Shown one piece after another: positions 12,820 through 23,396 of a stretch of DNA of 64,000 nucleotides (its first letter is position 1; the number at the start of each line of letters is the position of its first letter). This DNA is from Rhytidiadelphus loreus (Eukaryota > Streptophyta > Bryopsida > Hypnales > Hylocomiaceae), in NCBI GenBank assembly GCA_947034895.1, contig OX344762.1, forward strand, positions 35,878,760 through 35,942,759, given 5' to 3'. Under the pieces are notes generated by a model that worked only from the letters and a program-made list of their open reading frames with translations, did not search any database and was not told where the DNA came from. The position numbers and the translations under genes were made by a program.

Positions 12820-13412
12820 AATCCCTAAAGGACCAAGTTACATTTTTTTGGTACCATAGTGATTTGGGGTAGCTCACTACAAATGGAATTTTTATTTATT
12901 TTTCTTTGAAATTTTCACACAACATGGGGACTAGGTTTTTCTTTAAAGCCCAACAATTTTCATAACTTTTGACCACAAGGTTAAAAAATTACTATATGAT
13001 ATATAGTTCTTTTTCTCAATTAGTTAGTCTGGATAGATAGAAAAAAATCACTTTTTTCATAAACAAAAATTTGAAATTGGTTTTCTAGATTTATATATAC
13101 GTGGAAAGTTTTGAATCATTCCATTTCAATCAATGAAATGAAAGTTTTGAGGAGTTTTAGTTATGGATTCTCTACTCTAAAATAAACTTTGAAGTCCTTT
13201 ATTTAACTCAATTTTCAATACTTTTTGAAAAAATAAAATGATAGGATGTAGATTGTTTATTAAAATATTACAACCATTGCTATACAATTCTAAATGATCT
13301 AAAATTTTCAAGCATGTAGCCAACTTGCCTTGAAGAATGAATCCAAAGAAGCAATATGGACATTTTTTCATACAAATGTGACCTTGTAAAGTGCAGCTGC
13401 CTTGTTTTTCAC
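12820..13412. mobile_element. TTAACCCCTAAAGG-ended repeat, copy b, left half
   Basis: It begins atccctaaaggaccaagtta and runs colinear with 31995-32690 of the uninterrupted copy c (shared phrases include ttggttttctagatttatat and acaaatgtgaccttgt). It stops abruptly at GTTTTTCAC (13404-13412), where the 15.3-kb element begins. The missing right half resumes at 28730-28962. This broken repeat is the target-site evidence for the large insertion. Confidence 0.85.
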
Positions 13413-13460
13413 CAACGACGCTAGCGTGTGAGCGTGGAGCGGTGAGCTTGTGAGCTGTGA
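13413..13460 (+). repeat. Left terminal inverted repeat of the 15.3-kb element
   Basis: It starts directly after the 9-bp duplication. GCTAGCGTGTGAGCG and further GTGAGC units match the inverted right end at 28695-28729 with small gaps. Repeated GTGAGC/GTGAGT units continue inward and may be transposase-binding sites; that role is inferred. Confidence 0.75.
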
Positions 13461-14084
13461 GTGTTGGAGGAGGAATTTTTAAGACTTTTATACTGAAAAC
13501 ACATATTGTTTAAAAAAAAAATCAAAATTTGAAGAAAAATTTCCTATTTCAAGCAAATTTAAGGACCTATGACTGCTATCCCTATTACCGTGGATTCTAA
13601 GGATTTTTGTCCACAATCTGTCAAGGTTTACTTCATGTGGAACTTCTTTCAGCCATCACAAAATATAAGAAACTTATTTTCAAGAAAAGAAAAGAAAAAG
13701 AACAAAAATTGAGGGAAAGAAATGGAAAAAAGAATATAAATGAATATAGAAAGTAAAAAATAATAATCAACATTGAAAACAAATGAAAATGAAAACGAAA
13801 AAAATGTGAAAATAAATAGAAAAGGAAAATAAATAAAGGAAAAATCATATGGTAAAGAGAAAGACCAAAATGGGTTCGGGATATAGATTTTAGGGTATGC
13901 ACTTTAGGTTAAGGGCACGACTTATATCTCTCAACCATTCATACATTCTATTTGTAAAACATAAGAATCATGACATATATAAGTTGACTTCGTGAACACT
14001 TAAGCAAAGTCCTTTCTATAGCCACAAAATTGTTTTGATCGTAATAAGTAAATGAAAACATTCCAAATGAAGTACAAAGTATGC
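13461..14084. other. Subterminal non-coding region of the 15.3-kb element
   Basis: A/T-rich DNA with a purine-rich stretch (13680-13860, repeated GAAAA/AAATA). It lies downstream of the transposase stop codon, so it contains that gene's 3' UTR and terminator. No open frame with a recognisable protein. Confidence 0.5.
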
Positions 14085-17000
14085 CTATTCCAAAACTGTG
14101 ATGATCCCTGCTTGAACTAGAAGTAACTTCAACTCATTGAAGCTATAACTTGGTGCATGAATGAAAACATCATCATTGATGTCCATCTTGCAAAAGTATC
14201 TAAATAAATAGTACAAGTGCTTGCAATTCACGTACTTCTGTCGACCTCCAATTGCAGAAACAACCATATTTGTAAAGTCTGGGCACGTGCACGTGGGGAA
14301 CATACCCACAGTAATTTGATACACATTTTGGTTGGGGTCTGTCCCTGTCTCAAGTGACACTATTGCACCAAGGCCTGGAAATGGAAGCAAGGTCACTCCT
14401 ACAATTTGCCCTCTTACATTTCCAGCGCTCTCCCACTTGTTCCTCTGTTCTGTAGTAGGTGCATTTCCAATTCGGCATATGGTTTTGTTGTTCCGAACTG
14501 TTGGATACTGAGTCGAATTGGATGGCGATGGCTGATCATAGATTACGCTCTTGAATACTTTTGATATATTGAAAAATTGACGTGGTGATAATGCAGGTCG
14601 TTCTTGGAGGGGGAAGCCTGCATGCTGTAGTAACAAAGTCTCATCCCTATTCAAATTAGTCCCAATCAACATAGGCCAAACCTCCGGCACCTCTGGCCGA
14701 TCAATGACCCATTTGCGTTTTGAGCCCTTGACACATCGTTCAATGTCATCCCAACAAAACCAAAAGTCCGCCACCACCTCTCGCTTACTCCCATAATCTT
14801 CCTTTCTACCGCGGTAGGTGGGAGCTAGGGTTCCCAGACGTCCCTTTGCTATTTTCGCCATGCACTTGATGTTTGATCCCTTCTGTTGAGTTTGACATTT
14901 TGCACCAGATTTGTGGTTGATTCTTGCAATATGCCACTTTGATGTGTCACAGTCACTTTCAAATGCTATTGTAACATGCTGAAAAGTATTTCCTGTGGCC
15001 TCTTTCCTCTTCCCCTCCGACGACTCCATTGTAGCTGCATTTGACCTTGTTCGAACACGCGGTTGAGAGAAATTAACTTTGTCTGGTCGATGTGAATCTC
15101 CTACATCACCAATGGGTATGTCCAACTTCTTCTTTGTGCTTCCAAAAACTTCCTCCCCTTCCAAATGGAGTACTCGAGTTCCAATATCTTTTGCTCCAGG
15201 TAGTGTGTTCAGTGCTTCTGCTATTTTCTTTGGATCTCCACTTCGTCTTGCAGCTCTCAACTTCAATTCCCCCTTTGATGGACCAGATCCGCATGTATGC
15301 CCTCTCAAATATGCACGGTAGTTTGTCATTTTCATCCATGCTCGAATACTATCGTCACAAGTGGCATCAAACAAATTATTGCCTCGGTTTCCGGACATTT
15401 GAAGCCACTTGTTATGAACTGTTTCCGACAAATTGCATGAAGGCATGTCGGCCATCTCTTCCAAACTCAAATCCTACAAATCTAAGCAAACAAAAATATG
15501 GATTACTATATCAAAGTCCATATGTCATGCCAAACAATATTTTAAAAAATGAATACAGAGATGCAGGTAAAATTTACAAAAGAAGAGTCCGGTTACCAAA
15601 AAGAGGAGTCTTGTTAGAGACGACTAAAACATTAGTCGGATCCGACTAAGGTCTTGGTGGTATCAGTTGGACCCCCTCTTTTCGGTACCCCTCACTTTCA
15701 TTTCCTCATTATTTTGAATAATTGAATAAATTAGTTGGTTATTATTTATCACAAACCACCCACATGAACCAACAAATACATACATAGAAGTATACAATTT
15801 TTTTTAAACAACACATTTATCAAAGAATACAACACATATAGATATTTAAATTTCAGAGACACTTACCATTTGCATGAAGCCGCCCCATTGCCTGTAACGA
15901 AAATGCCAAAATGCTAGCCAGTGGTCTAAATGGTGAAGTGCCTCTTCACTTGCAGCTCCCGATGATAACCACCATGACCGGATCGCATGATAACGTGTGT
16001 CGGCTTCCTCCATGGTCTTTGAATCTTTGTATTGTTTGCATATTGTATTGTGTTGATGTTGGAATGATTCTCTGATATGCTTTTGTGTGTGCTTCTGAAG
16101 AGAAGTTGTCCAATGCAACAAACAAGTCCTCTCACGATTCTCCATCTTTTCATTGGCTGAGCCACTGCCGTAGACAATACGAACCGCATTCCAATTGGCC
16201 ATGGTACTATCTGCCATGAATCCTTTAAAGTTTGGATGGTCCACTCCGTTCCGTAACATTACATTGTTCAAGCATCTCCAAAACTGTATTTGGATTTCCG
16301 TATCTTCAGACTGCATGTCACATGTTGAAATGGTCATTACTTTCTTGTACTCATGATCATACACGTGGCAAGCCATTGTGGTCCACTCCTTTACACGCTT
16401 GACGTGGTCAAACATCATCCACGTGTTTTGAAGATCACCTCCGGGTTGCATACGCTTCACTAGGTCCACCCCACTCCCAAGTCCTTCGGTGAGCATTTTG
16501 AAGATATACACCTTCTCTTTACCTTGTCCAGGGAAGACGATGTCGTGTATGTACACAAACTTAGAGTCCTTCTTCATAGTCATAATGTTGTCAATAACCC
16601 CTCCTTGGTTGTTTGAGCGAAATGAGGAGATCACATTTCGTATATTTGGACTGCTAAGATACTGGAAGCGATCCATGACCTCCTCTAGTTCCTCACCTCT
16701 CAACATTTCCTTCTCCCCCTCTCCATTGTGAAAAAGATAGTCTGTTAAAAAGTCTTTGCTAGCGGATAGAGCAATGGCTGAGTTGGTGGCCATTGGTGTT
16801 TTGGCCACCTGTTTGGCAATGAGTCCACAGATTTGGGCCGTAGAATCTCTATACATCCCTTTTGCCACCGGATGAGTATGATTCCCAAAGTGAACTGCGG
16901 CCCTTGTCTTCTTTGGATCATTTGTATAGCAATAATAGATTCTAGCATTACATGTGTTCAGACAAGTAGGTGTAACCTTGCAAACCTTACATACTAAAGT

Positions 17001-18351
17001 ACAACATTAGAGGAGATTTCAGCCCCCTGGAGGGCTGTGAGTTCCCAGACTGTGGGAACTGGTTCGCAGGGGGCCGCAGCAGCTTGTAGACGTGGAATGG
17101 CGACTTCCACGTCGGAAAAAAATAATTTTTTTTTTCAAAAAAATAAAATGAAATTTTTTTTTCTGTTTTTTTTTTGCATTTCAAGAGTAAAACTTTTTTT
17201 TTATTTTTTTTATTTTTTTTTATTTTTTTTTATCGGGAACAGCCGTTCCCCGAAAACTGCAGGGGGACAGTTCCCCCGGAGCTGCTTGAAACGGCCCTCC
17301 AAGGGTCCGAAAACTCCTCTAATGTCTTTGGGAGGACTGTCTCCCAATGCAAATGGAAACGCGGTGTACCTAGTCCACTCTGTTTCATTCTTCTTAGAAG
17401 CTCTCTTTAAATAATCACAATCCACGTTGAAACAAGCAAGATGGCTAGCGCAGTAGGACTTACGGATCTTCAAGTTGTCAGTGTTCCGGATGTTTGTTGT
17501 CAGTACCTTACACCAAGGGTGTCCATCGTATCGCTTGTCCATTCCCTCCAAGTTCTTGGCCGCCGCCAAAGAAGAACATGAGCGGCACGGAGGCAGCTCG
17601 AAGACAACATCTCCATCGTAAACTGCTGGTAGAAATTGCACACGGTGGTGCTTCATGGCATCATGAAGATCCATTGTTGACAACTCATTACGAGAATGAT
17701 GAACGGTGGCTAGCCGCTTCAAGCAATCTATTATGCTTACTCGGTCAACAGGCGTTGGGTGCATTGGTGGATGTGAATGTGAAGACAACGTAGGACTACT
17801 AGAAGGGATGTCCCATATAGATTTATAAATATTTTTATCTCCTGTGATCCAATTGGAGTTGCACATGGTCGCTTTTGAAGTGTCAAGTGAGGGGACTCAC
17901 CTTTTGATTTGCTAGATAACTCTATGATAGGGTCTAATTTCTCAACCTTCACTATCCGGATGAGTGCACTGTTTTCTAGCACGACAGACACTTCAGGAGG
18001 AGCAATAGGTGATATTGAACCAGATATATAAGGCATATCTACGGTCAAATTATTTGACTCTCGACTTAATATCTCCGTGGATGCAGCTAGCAAGGATAGA
18101 GGGAGACCATACGCCCTATAATTTCCCGATGGTAGATACCAACAATGACCTTCTCCGGAGACAGACCTCACAATAGGGATAGATTGCAATAATTCACCTG
18201 ATTCAGACTTCTTCTCTTCTTTGACATAGATTGACGACTCTAAAAACCTAAAGCGGACATGAAGGAGGTGACTACATATTGTAGCACATTTTCCATCCTC
18301 TACCGGGAAAACAAGTGGGACCTGATGACCATCTACTCGAATGCAAGCCAT
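14085..18351 (-). CDS. MULE-type DDE transposase with GCM-like zinc cluster and SWIM finger, exon split by a MITE
   Basis: Likely the transposase that moves the 15.3-kb element. Exons on the minus strand are 18351-17901, 17841-15867 and 15473-14085. Both introns are GT-AG and phases agree, giving about 1,164 aa once the 320-bp MITE at 17005-17324 is discounted (the frame resumes exactly). Domains in order are: an N-terminal region of unknown type; a Cys-rich stretch (CASHLACFNVDCDYLKRA); a zinc cluster resembling WRKY-GCM1 (TCLNTCNARIYYC, then HFGNHTHP, about residues 320-365); a DDE-like core with TTMACHVYD and FMADSTMANWNAVRIVYG followed by RTCLLHW (about residues 530-620); and a C-terminal SWIM finger, CTCPDF plus VNCKHLYYLF. 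No premature stop is seen outside the MITE. The second intron carries one GGATCC hairpin. The MITE supplies stops, so this copy probably makes a truncated protein. The function is inferred from family motifs. Confidence 0.8.
15591..15689. repeat. GGATCC hairpin H1 (transposase intron 2)
   Basis: An imperfect palindrome with outer GGTTACC/GGTACC ends, arms with AGAGG/CCTCT, and the perfect 18-bp core TTAGTCGGATCCGACTAA at 15632-15649. It lies wholly inside the 15474-15866 intron. It shares core and right-arm sequence (aaggtcttggtggtat) with H8. Confidence 0.85.
17005..17324. mobile_element. 320-bp MITE inside the transposase exon
   Basis: The terminal inverted repeats start CATTAGAGGAG and extend with mismatches over about 30 bp (followed by TTTC and a GGAGGGC block). 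The interior contains nested inverted GGGAAC segments and long T tracts. It interrupts the frame between SPPKD and CTLVCKVCK. Deleting exactly these 320 bases restores an uninterrupted frame. No clear target duplication is visible. A weaker relative lies at 55471-55729. Confidence 0.85.
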
Positions 18352-19461
18352 TGTGTCACTTTGCTATGTGAAGACAAGAAATGGAGACATCCAATCTATG
18401 AGTCAGCTTTAACTACAAGTAAGGTTCTTGAAACACTTGACCATGTTTTTTTCTTTTATCCTCATTCTCTAGGGAAGCTAACCTAACAGAAGTTGGTGGC
18501 CTACTATTTTCTCCAATCATAATTATTACTTGCCCCGCCACCAAGGTGAAGGCATCTAGTACTAACCGGCATCCTATCAACAATCAATACGGTGCCATAT
18601 ATTGATATTTACAAACAATGTTCAATAAATTTTAATTTTTACCACTTGAATGCATCATGCATAGTTGAGTGGCTCAAGGTCCCTGCACACTATTAAATTT
18701 AAAAACAAATTATATTAAAATGAACATAGTCCAATTTATATTTAAATAAAAAAAACATAGTAAAAAACTTGCATTATGGACATACATACACCATTTGGAA
18801 TGGACTTGTTAATGCATGTGTGAAGCCTAAAATTTTCAAAATCCTTTTCACAACTAAACCTTCAAAATTATTCACTTTTTAAATCTTTTTTAATCCACAT
18901 TTTATTCTAAAGTTCAAGGGGAGCCAATAAACGAAGGAGATTTTGTAGACTGAACATAATTGAACACCTTGGTCCTACATATAATTTAATGTGTATAGGC
19001 ATTAGGGGCAAATATAATTGAATGTGTATAGGCGGTTTAGGGTATTTAGTAAGATATAATTGAATAAGTATCCCGAGATATAATTGCATGTGTGAAACTT
19101 GTTTTGTACAATTTCAAGTCATAATTTACGCAAAAATAGTAATTGTGCGATTCAATTGTAATTATCTTTAATGCAAGATTGCAAACATTAACTACTTATC
19201 AATGCAAGGGATGAAGGGCAGTTGGAGGTACTTTGTCATTGACGGCAAATTTGAAATCTTGGCAACCGGCTCATTTATATAACCAGAGTGAAGGCATATG
19301 TCAGCGTAGTTATTAACGTTAGTGAAAGCCGCCACAACCCAAGCTTTTCAAGCATAGAGGACTATTTCCTATAATCAGTCTTTCTAATGTTCACTATGTC
19401 GCTAGTCATTTCCGTTCGGAGACAGGTTGATTCTAATTTCTGAGAGTTTTAGTGTAGGTCG
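18352..19461. promoter_or_regulatory. Divergent intergenic region between the two genes of the element
   Basis: It lies between the start of the minus-strand transposase gene and the first plus-strand exon-like frame, so both promoters should be here or just outside. At 18960-19090 the sequence holds several spaced copies of an ATATAATTGAATGTGTATAGGC-like unit in varied forms, possibly regulatory. The (+) tail at 18352-18485 is open in one frame but has no recognisable protein. Confidence 0.4.
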
Positions 19462-19776
19462 TTGCACCCCATGCTTTCTAGAAATGATAGCTTTTCAGTA
19501 GTTTCTCCAGCTATAAAAAAAAAGCGTAGAAAGTGTAGGCTGATATATTTCTCGTCTAGTAAGGCCCTTGCGAGATTAAAAATGACTAGAGCGAAGAAGG
19601 TAGTGTCTAAAACAACAAATGTAGCGCTCGGTGATCCGCGGAGAATTCTTCGTTTTGGAGGAGGAGAGAATGCCAGTCATGACAATGATGAAGTTCTAAG
19701 TCTAGGAACACTTCAAGAGGATTCCCAAGGTACTAATGATGCTTACAACGCAACACTTCACGAGGCCGTTCCAACT
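19462..19776 (+). CDS. Exon-like frame, candidate first exon of a cargo gene
   Basis: The open frame starts MHPMLSRNDSFSVV and is basic (IKKKRRKCRL) then acidic. It ends at a good donor (CCAACT followed by GTGAGT at 19777). It reads like a nuclear, low-complexity N-terminus. No domain is recognised. I could not join it confidently to a following exon, because acceptor candidates near 19867 give a stop in the matching phase. It may be the decayed 5' end of the ParB/methyltransferase gene or a separate gene. Confidence 0.4.
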
Positions 19777-20337
19777 GTGAGTCCTTCCATCTTCCATTCT
19801 TTTTCTTGAGTCTCGGACAGATTAGGGAGATACTTCACATTTCAAATTTTTGTTTTGCATTTGCAGTAGAGATGTAACCAGACTGTGGATTTCAAATCGT
19901 GATCAAAGGTAGGATTAGGGTTTACGGATAAGTGTTGGAACATAAAAAAAAATTCTATTTAAGTTCTGATGCTTATAGTGGTATCACCTACCTTTATGGT
20001 TTTGACGTTTTAAAATTTTACAATATATATCTTTTGTTTCTGAGAGATTCGTGAGATTTGAAAAATCCTTTATGTAATTCAATACTAAAAGATCTAAGAG
20101 GTTCAATATGCATGATAGATAATCCTAAACTGAAAGAACCAGCCGTGAGTGCGGTTTAGAATCAGGATAAATTTTGATGGAGTCACTTCATCAAGAAATT
20201 GATCAAGCAATGCTCTCAAGTGGAAACTTCTATGCACAGTTTGGGAATCTAACGTAACTTCTAATTTTGGACCGACTGAAGCAACGGAGAATAGAAACAT
20301 TCCTCCTGTTCCACATGTTCCTGTGGGTGATGTCCGA

Positions 20338-20555
20338 ACCTGCTCCACCCGATTCCTATCCACCCCCACGTCGCAGTGCAGTTGTACATGTACCTCAAAT
20401 TTCTGATGAAGGTAAGCGTAAAATCTCACTTCCATTTCTTTGATCTTTGCTGCTTGCAGAAGAGTACGAAGATGAACCTCCGAAGTTGCTCCCGCGAGGA
20501 TACAACTGCGCAGCAACCAAGAGGGTTGGCCAAATCTCCCCGGCAAGCAAACCAG
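20338..20555 (+). CDS. Two exon-like pieces upstream of the hairpin array
   Basis: The first piece ends at 20411 with donor GTAAGC and reads EPAPPDSYPPPRRSAVVHV then PQISDE. The second is 20460-20555 between a pyrimidine-rich acceptor and donor GTAAGA, reading EYEDEPPKLLPRGYNCAATK. The splice joins them in phase. The next recognisable exon (22896) does not continue this phase, so the model is incomplete or this part has decayed. No family is recognised. Confidence 0.35.
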
Positions 20556-20920
20556 GTAAGAACATTGAGGTTTAGGCGGTTGATTTCTTAGTTTTCTAAA
20601 TCTTTGTGATGCTTGTGTTGCCGCACCATAATCTGGAAGTTGATTCCCTGGAAGGCTAAGTCTCTAGACTGCCATCTCCGAGGCCCCGACATTCAGTCTC
20701 CGATGCTTTGGACTGGGGTGAGATGACGAAAGATTGTTGAGACATCTGTGGACCTGATCTGGTCTCGGCTCGCGTTGGCCTTGCTGTTGATTCGTGCTCT
20801 CGTGGATCTTGAAGTGAGATCTCGTTGCTCTCGCGGTTGAACTGATTGCAGTTGAAAGAGGCTCGCGTTGGACTGATTTCGCAATGCACTCGGATCTTTG
20901 ACTGGTTTCAAACTCATTGT

Positions 20921-22366
20921 CACGTTCACGGGTACTGATTTTGGTAGGTCTAGCTGGTGTTGTCCATGGCCTAGTCGGATCCGACTAATGCTTGGGTGGC
21001 ACCAGCTGGACCCAGAAAAATAGGTACCTGTTAATGTGACTGGGGTGACTAAGTCAGATCTTTGGGTGCATTAGTGCGTCAACTAAGATTGTAGAGGTGA
21101 ATTCTTGAATGATCTAGACAAATAGCGGGAGAATCTTCAGGTGCTTGATCTCATCATCGAGCGCTTGAATGGCCTTCTGGGGCACAATAACCAGATCGTC
21201 TTTGGTTGCACTAGAGTCATGGTGACTTTTTCTAAGGCGGTTGAACTTCCCTTGGGTCTAAGAATCCCTTACATCATAGGATAACTTCATTTGTTCAGCT
21301 TGTAAATAAAGCTAATCTTGCCTCATTCATTGATCTCGCCGTTGATTTCCTAAACCCAATGCCTTAATTTAACAACAAATGCTTTAATATTGAAAGTGCA
21401 TGCGTCCTATTCAAAAAATACAGGAAGTCACGTTCACGGGTACTGATTTCCACAGGTCTAGCTAGCGCCACCCAAGGCCTAGTCGGATCCGACTAATGCT
21501 TGGGAGTCACTTGCTAGACCCACGGGAATTGATACCTGAGAACGGGACTGAGGTGCGTGACTGAGGTGTGTGATTGACGTGCGTGAGCTAAGGTGCGTGA
21601 CTGAGCTGCATCACTAGGGTGCGTGATTGAGGTCTTGTGACTAAGGTCTTGTGACTGAGGGGCGTGACTGAGCTACGTGAGCTAAGGTGCGTGACTGAGC
21701 TTCGTGAGGGTTGATGCGTGAATGAGGTGCATGCCTAAGTTTTTTACAGGCAGTCACGTTCACGGGTACCGATTTCCACAAGTCTAGCTGGCGCCACCCT
21801 CGGCCTAGTCGGATCCGACTAATGGTTGGGAGTCACCTGCTGGACCCACGAGAAATGGTACCTGAGAACGTGACTGAGGTGCGTGATCTGAGCTGCGTGA
21901 GCTAAGGTGCGTGACTGAGGTGCGTGAGCTAAGGTGCGTGAGTTGAGCTGCGTGAGCTAAGGTGTGTGACTGAGGTGCGTGAGCTAAGGTGCGTGACTGA
22001 GGTGCGTGACTGAGCTATTTACAGGTAGTCACGTTCACGGGTACCGATTTCCATAGGTCTAGCTGGTGCCACCTTCGGCCTAGTCGGGTCCAACTAATGG
22101 TTGGGAGTCACTTGCTGGACCCACGAGAATTGGTACCTCAGAATGTGACTGAGCTGCGTGTCTAAGCTACGTGATTGAGGTCTTGTGATTGAGGTGCGTG
22201 ACTGAGCTGCGTGAGATCAGTGCGTGATTGAACTATTTACAGGAAGTCAAGTTCACGGGTACCTATATCCACAGGGCTAGCTGGTGCCGCTCAAGGCCTA
22301 GTCGGATCCAACTATTGCATGGGAGGCACCTACTGGACCCACGAAGAAAAGGACCCACTAATGTGA
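20921..22366. repeat. Array of five GGATCC hairpins (H2-H6) with GTGCGTGA spacers
   Basis: There are five imperfect palindromes of about 118 bp: 20921-21039, 21429-21548, 21755-21872, 22030-22147 and 22248-22366. Outer arms read CACGTTCACGGGTACC and GGTACCTGAGAACGTG. Cores are CTAGTCGGATCCGACTAA at 20971, 21479 and 21805; CTAGTCGGGTCCAACTAA at 22080; and CTAGTCGGATCCAACTAT at 22298. Between H3 and H6 the spacers are tandem GTGCGTGA-type units (GAGGTGCGTGACTGAG and variants). Core-to-core spacing shrinks from 326 to 275 to 218 bases. The array lies between exon-like pieces, probably in an intron. Confidence 0.88.
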
Positions 22367-22895
22367 CTTGGGTACGTTAAAAAATTTTGGACTGCATGAA
22401 TTAATCCTAGAGTGTGAAATTTTCCCTTTGGTGTGTAAATTCATCACGGAGTGCATGATGAAATCTTTTACATTTTCATCATATCATTTAAGATTTTATG
22501 ATTGAGTATTTAATAATTATTAATTTTTTATTCTTTTCCAGTTTTTTCCTTATCCATTTTTTTTCCTTATCCATTTTTTTCCTTATCCAATTTTTTCTTA
22601 TTATTGTAGAAAACTAAATTTTCCTTCATGCATTTTATGTGTACAGTCCATTTAAAAATATCTCCATGTCCATTTTTCAACCTAAAATAGGGGCGGTTTT
22701 AATAGTTAGAAGAAAGATAAATTCCTTTGATTTTTTTTCAATATTATTAGAATTCTAGATCTTCTAACACATTATAGATTAGGCTCCCATGTAAATGGTC
22801 CTTGTCATTGAACGTCTTGACAATCTTCCATGCGCATGCAAATAAATAAAAATTTGAGCTTCAAGTACTAATTTAGTTTGTTTTCTACTTCCAGA
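22367..22895. other. Non-coding stretch after the hairpin array
   Basis: AT-rich, with a short repeat of TTTTTTCCTTATCCA at 22545-22605. It ends in a pyrimidine-rich acceptor (tttctacttccag). Probably intron. Confidence 0.45.
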
Positions 22896-23396
22896 TACAG
22901 TCCAGTACTAGAAATATTGCTCATGCTTCACCAATTATGGTTCAAGATGGCATGGTCCCTATTGGTGATGTGGCGGGACCATCTCAAGTGAAGCTGCCAC
23001 TAACGAAGGCAAATGCTGACATTGAGATTTCCAGTGACAAATCGGGTGACGAAGATGATGACCTTGATATGGTAAGCTTCAATGACATCATGGATGCTGC
23101 CGATCGCGCGGTTGACCAATTTGAAGAAGAACCTGTAGCTAGTCATATTTTAGCCCCTTAGTCACGGAAACGGAAGGCACCCGTTTTCTCAGATGAGAGC
23201 TCTGAGACAGAGTATAGCTCATCGAGCGAGTCATGTACTTCAGTTGGTGACAATATTAATACCTTTTGTAGTTGTGCGACCAGCACCCTCGTAGGCAGGC
23301 ATGAGGTGGTGATCATCCACCTCAGTTCAGATGAGGATGAAGATGTTGATGTCGATTCCTTTGGATTGGAATTGATATCTATTGAGAGCTGGTAGA
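22896..23396 (+). pseudogene. Acidic exon with two SUMO-interaction-like motifs and one in-frame stop
   Basis: Open from the acceptor at 22895 with a possible internal start at 22937. It contains DIEISSDKSGDEDDD and, after an in-frame TAG at 23159-23161, VVIIHLSSDEDEDVDVDS. Both look like hydrophobic SUMO-interaction cores followed by acidic/Ser residues. The frame closes at TAG 23394-23396. The TAG at 23159 fits CAG changed to TAG. It may be an internal exon of the ParB/methyltransferase gene or the last exon of a separate upstream gene, because the phase to the 23592 exon is not convincing. Confidence 0.45.

Noticed and set aside
15092..15649. Plus-strand frame of 185 codons opposite the SWIM exon
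   Set aside because: It overlaps the transposase exon 3 on the other strand, shows no domain and runs into the hairpin intron.
17005..17324. Treating the exon insertion as a normal intron
   Set aside because: The borders are CATTAG/CTAATG inverted repeats without GT-AG at the frame-restoring points.
20921..22366. Regularly spaced palindromic repeats resembling a CRISPR array
   Set aside because: The spacers are themselves repeats, units are ~220-330 bp, and the context is a plant nuclear transposon with no cas genes.
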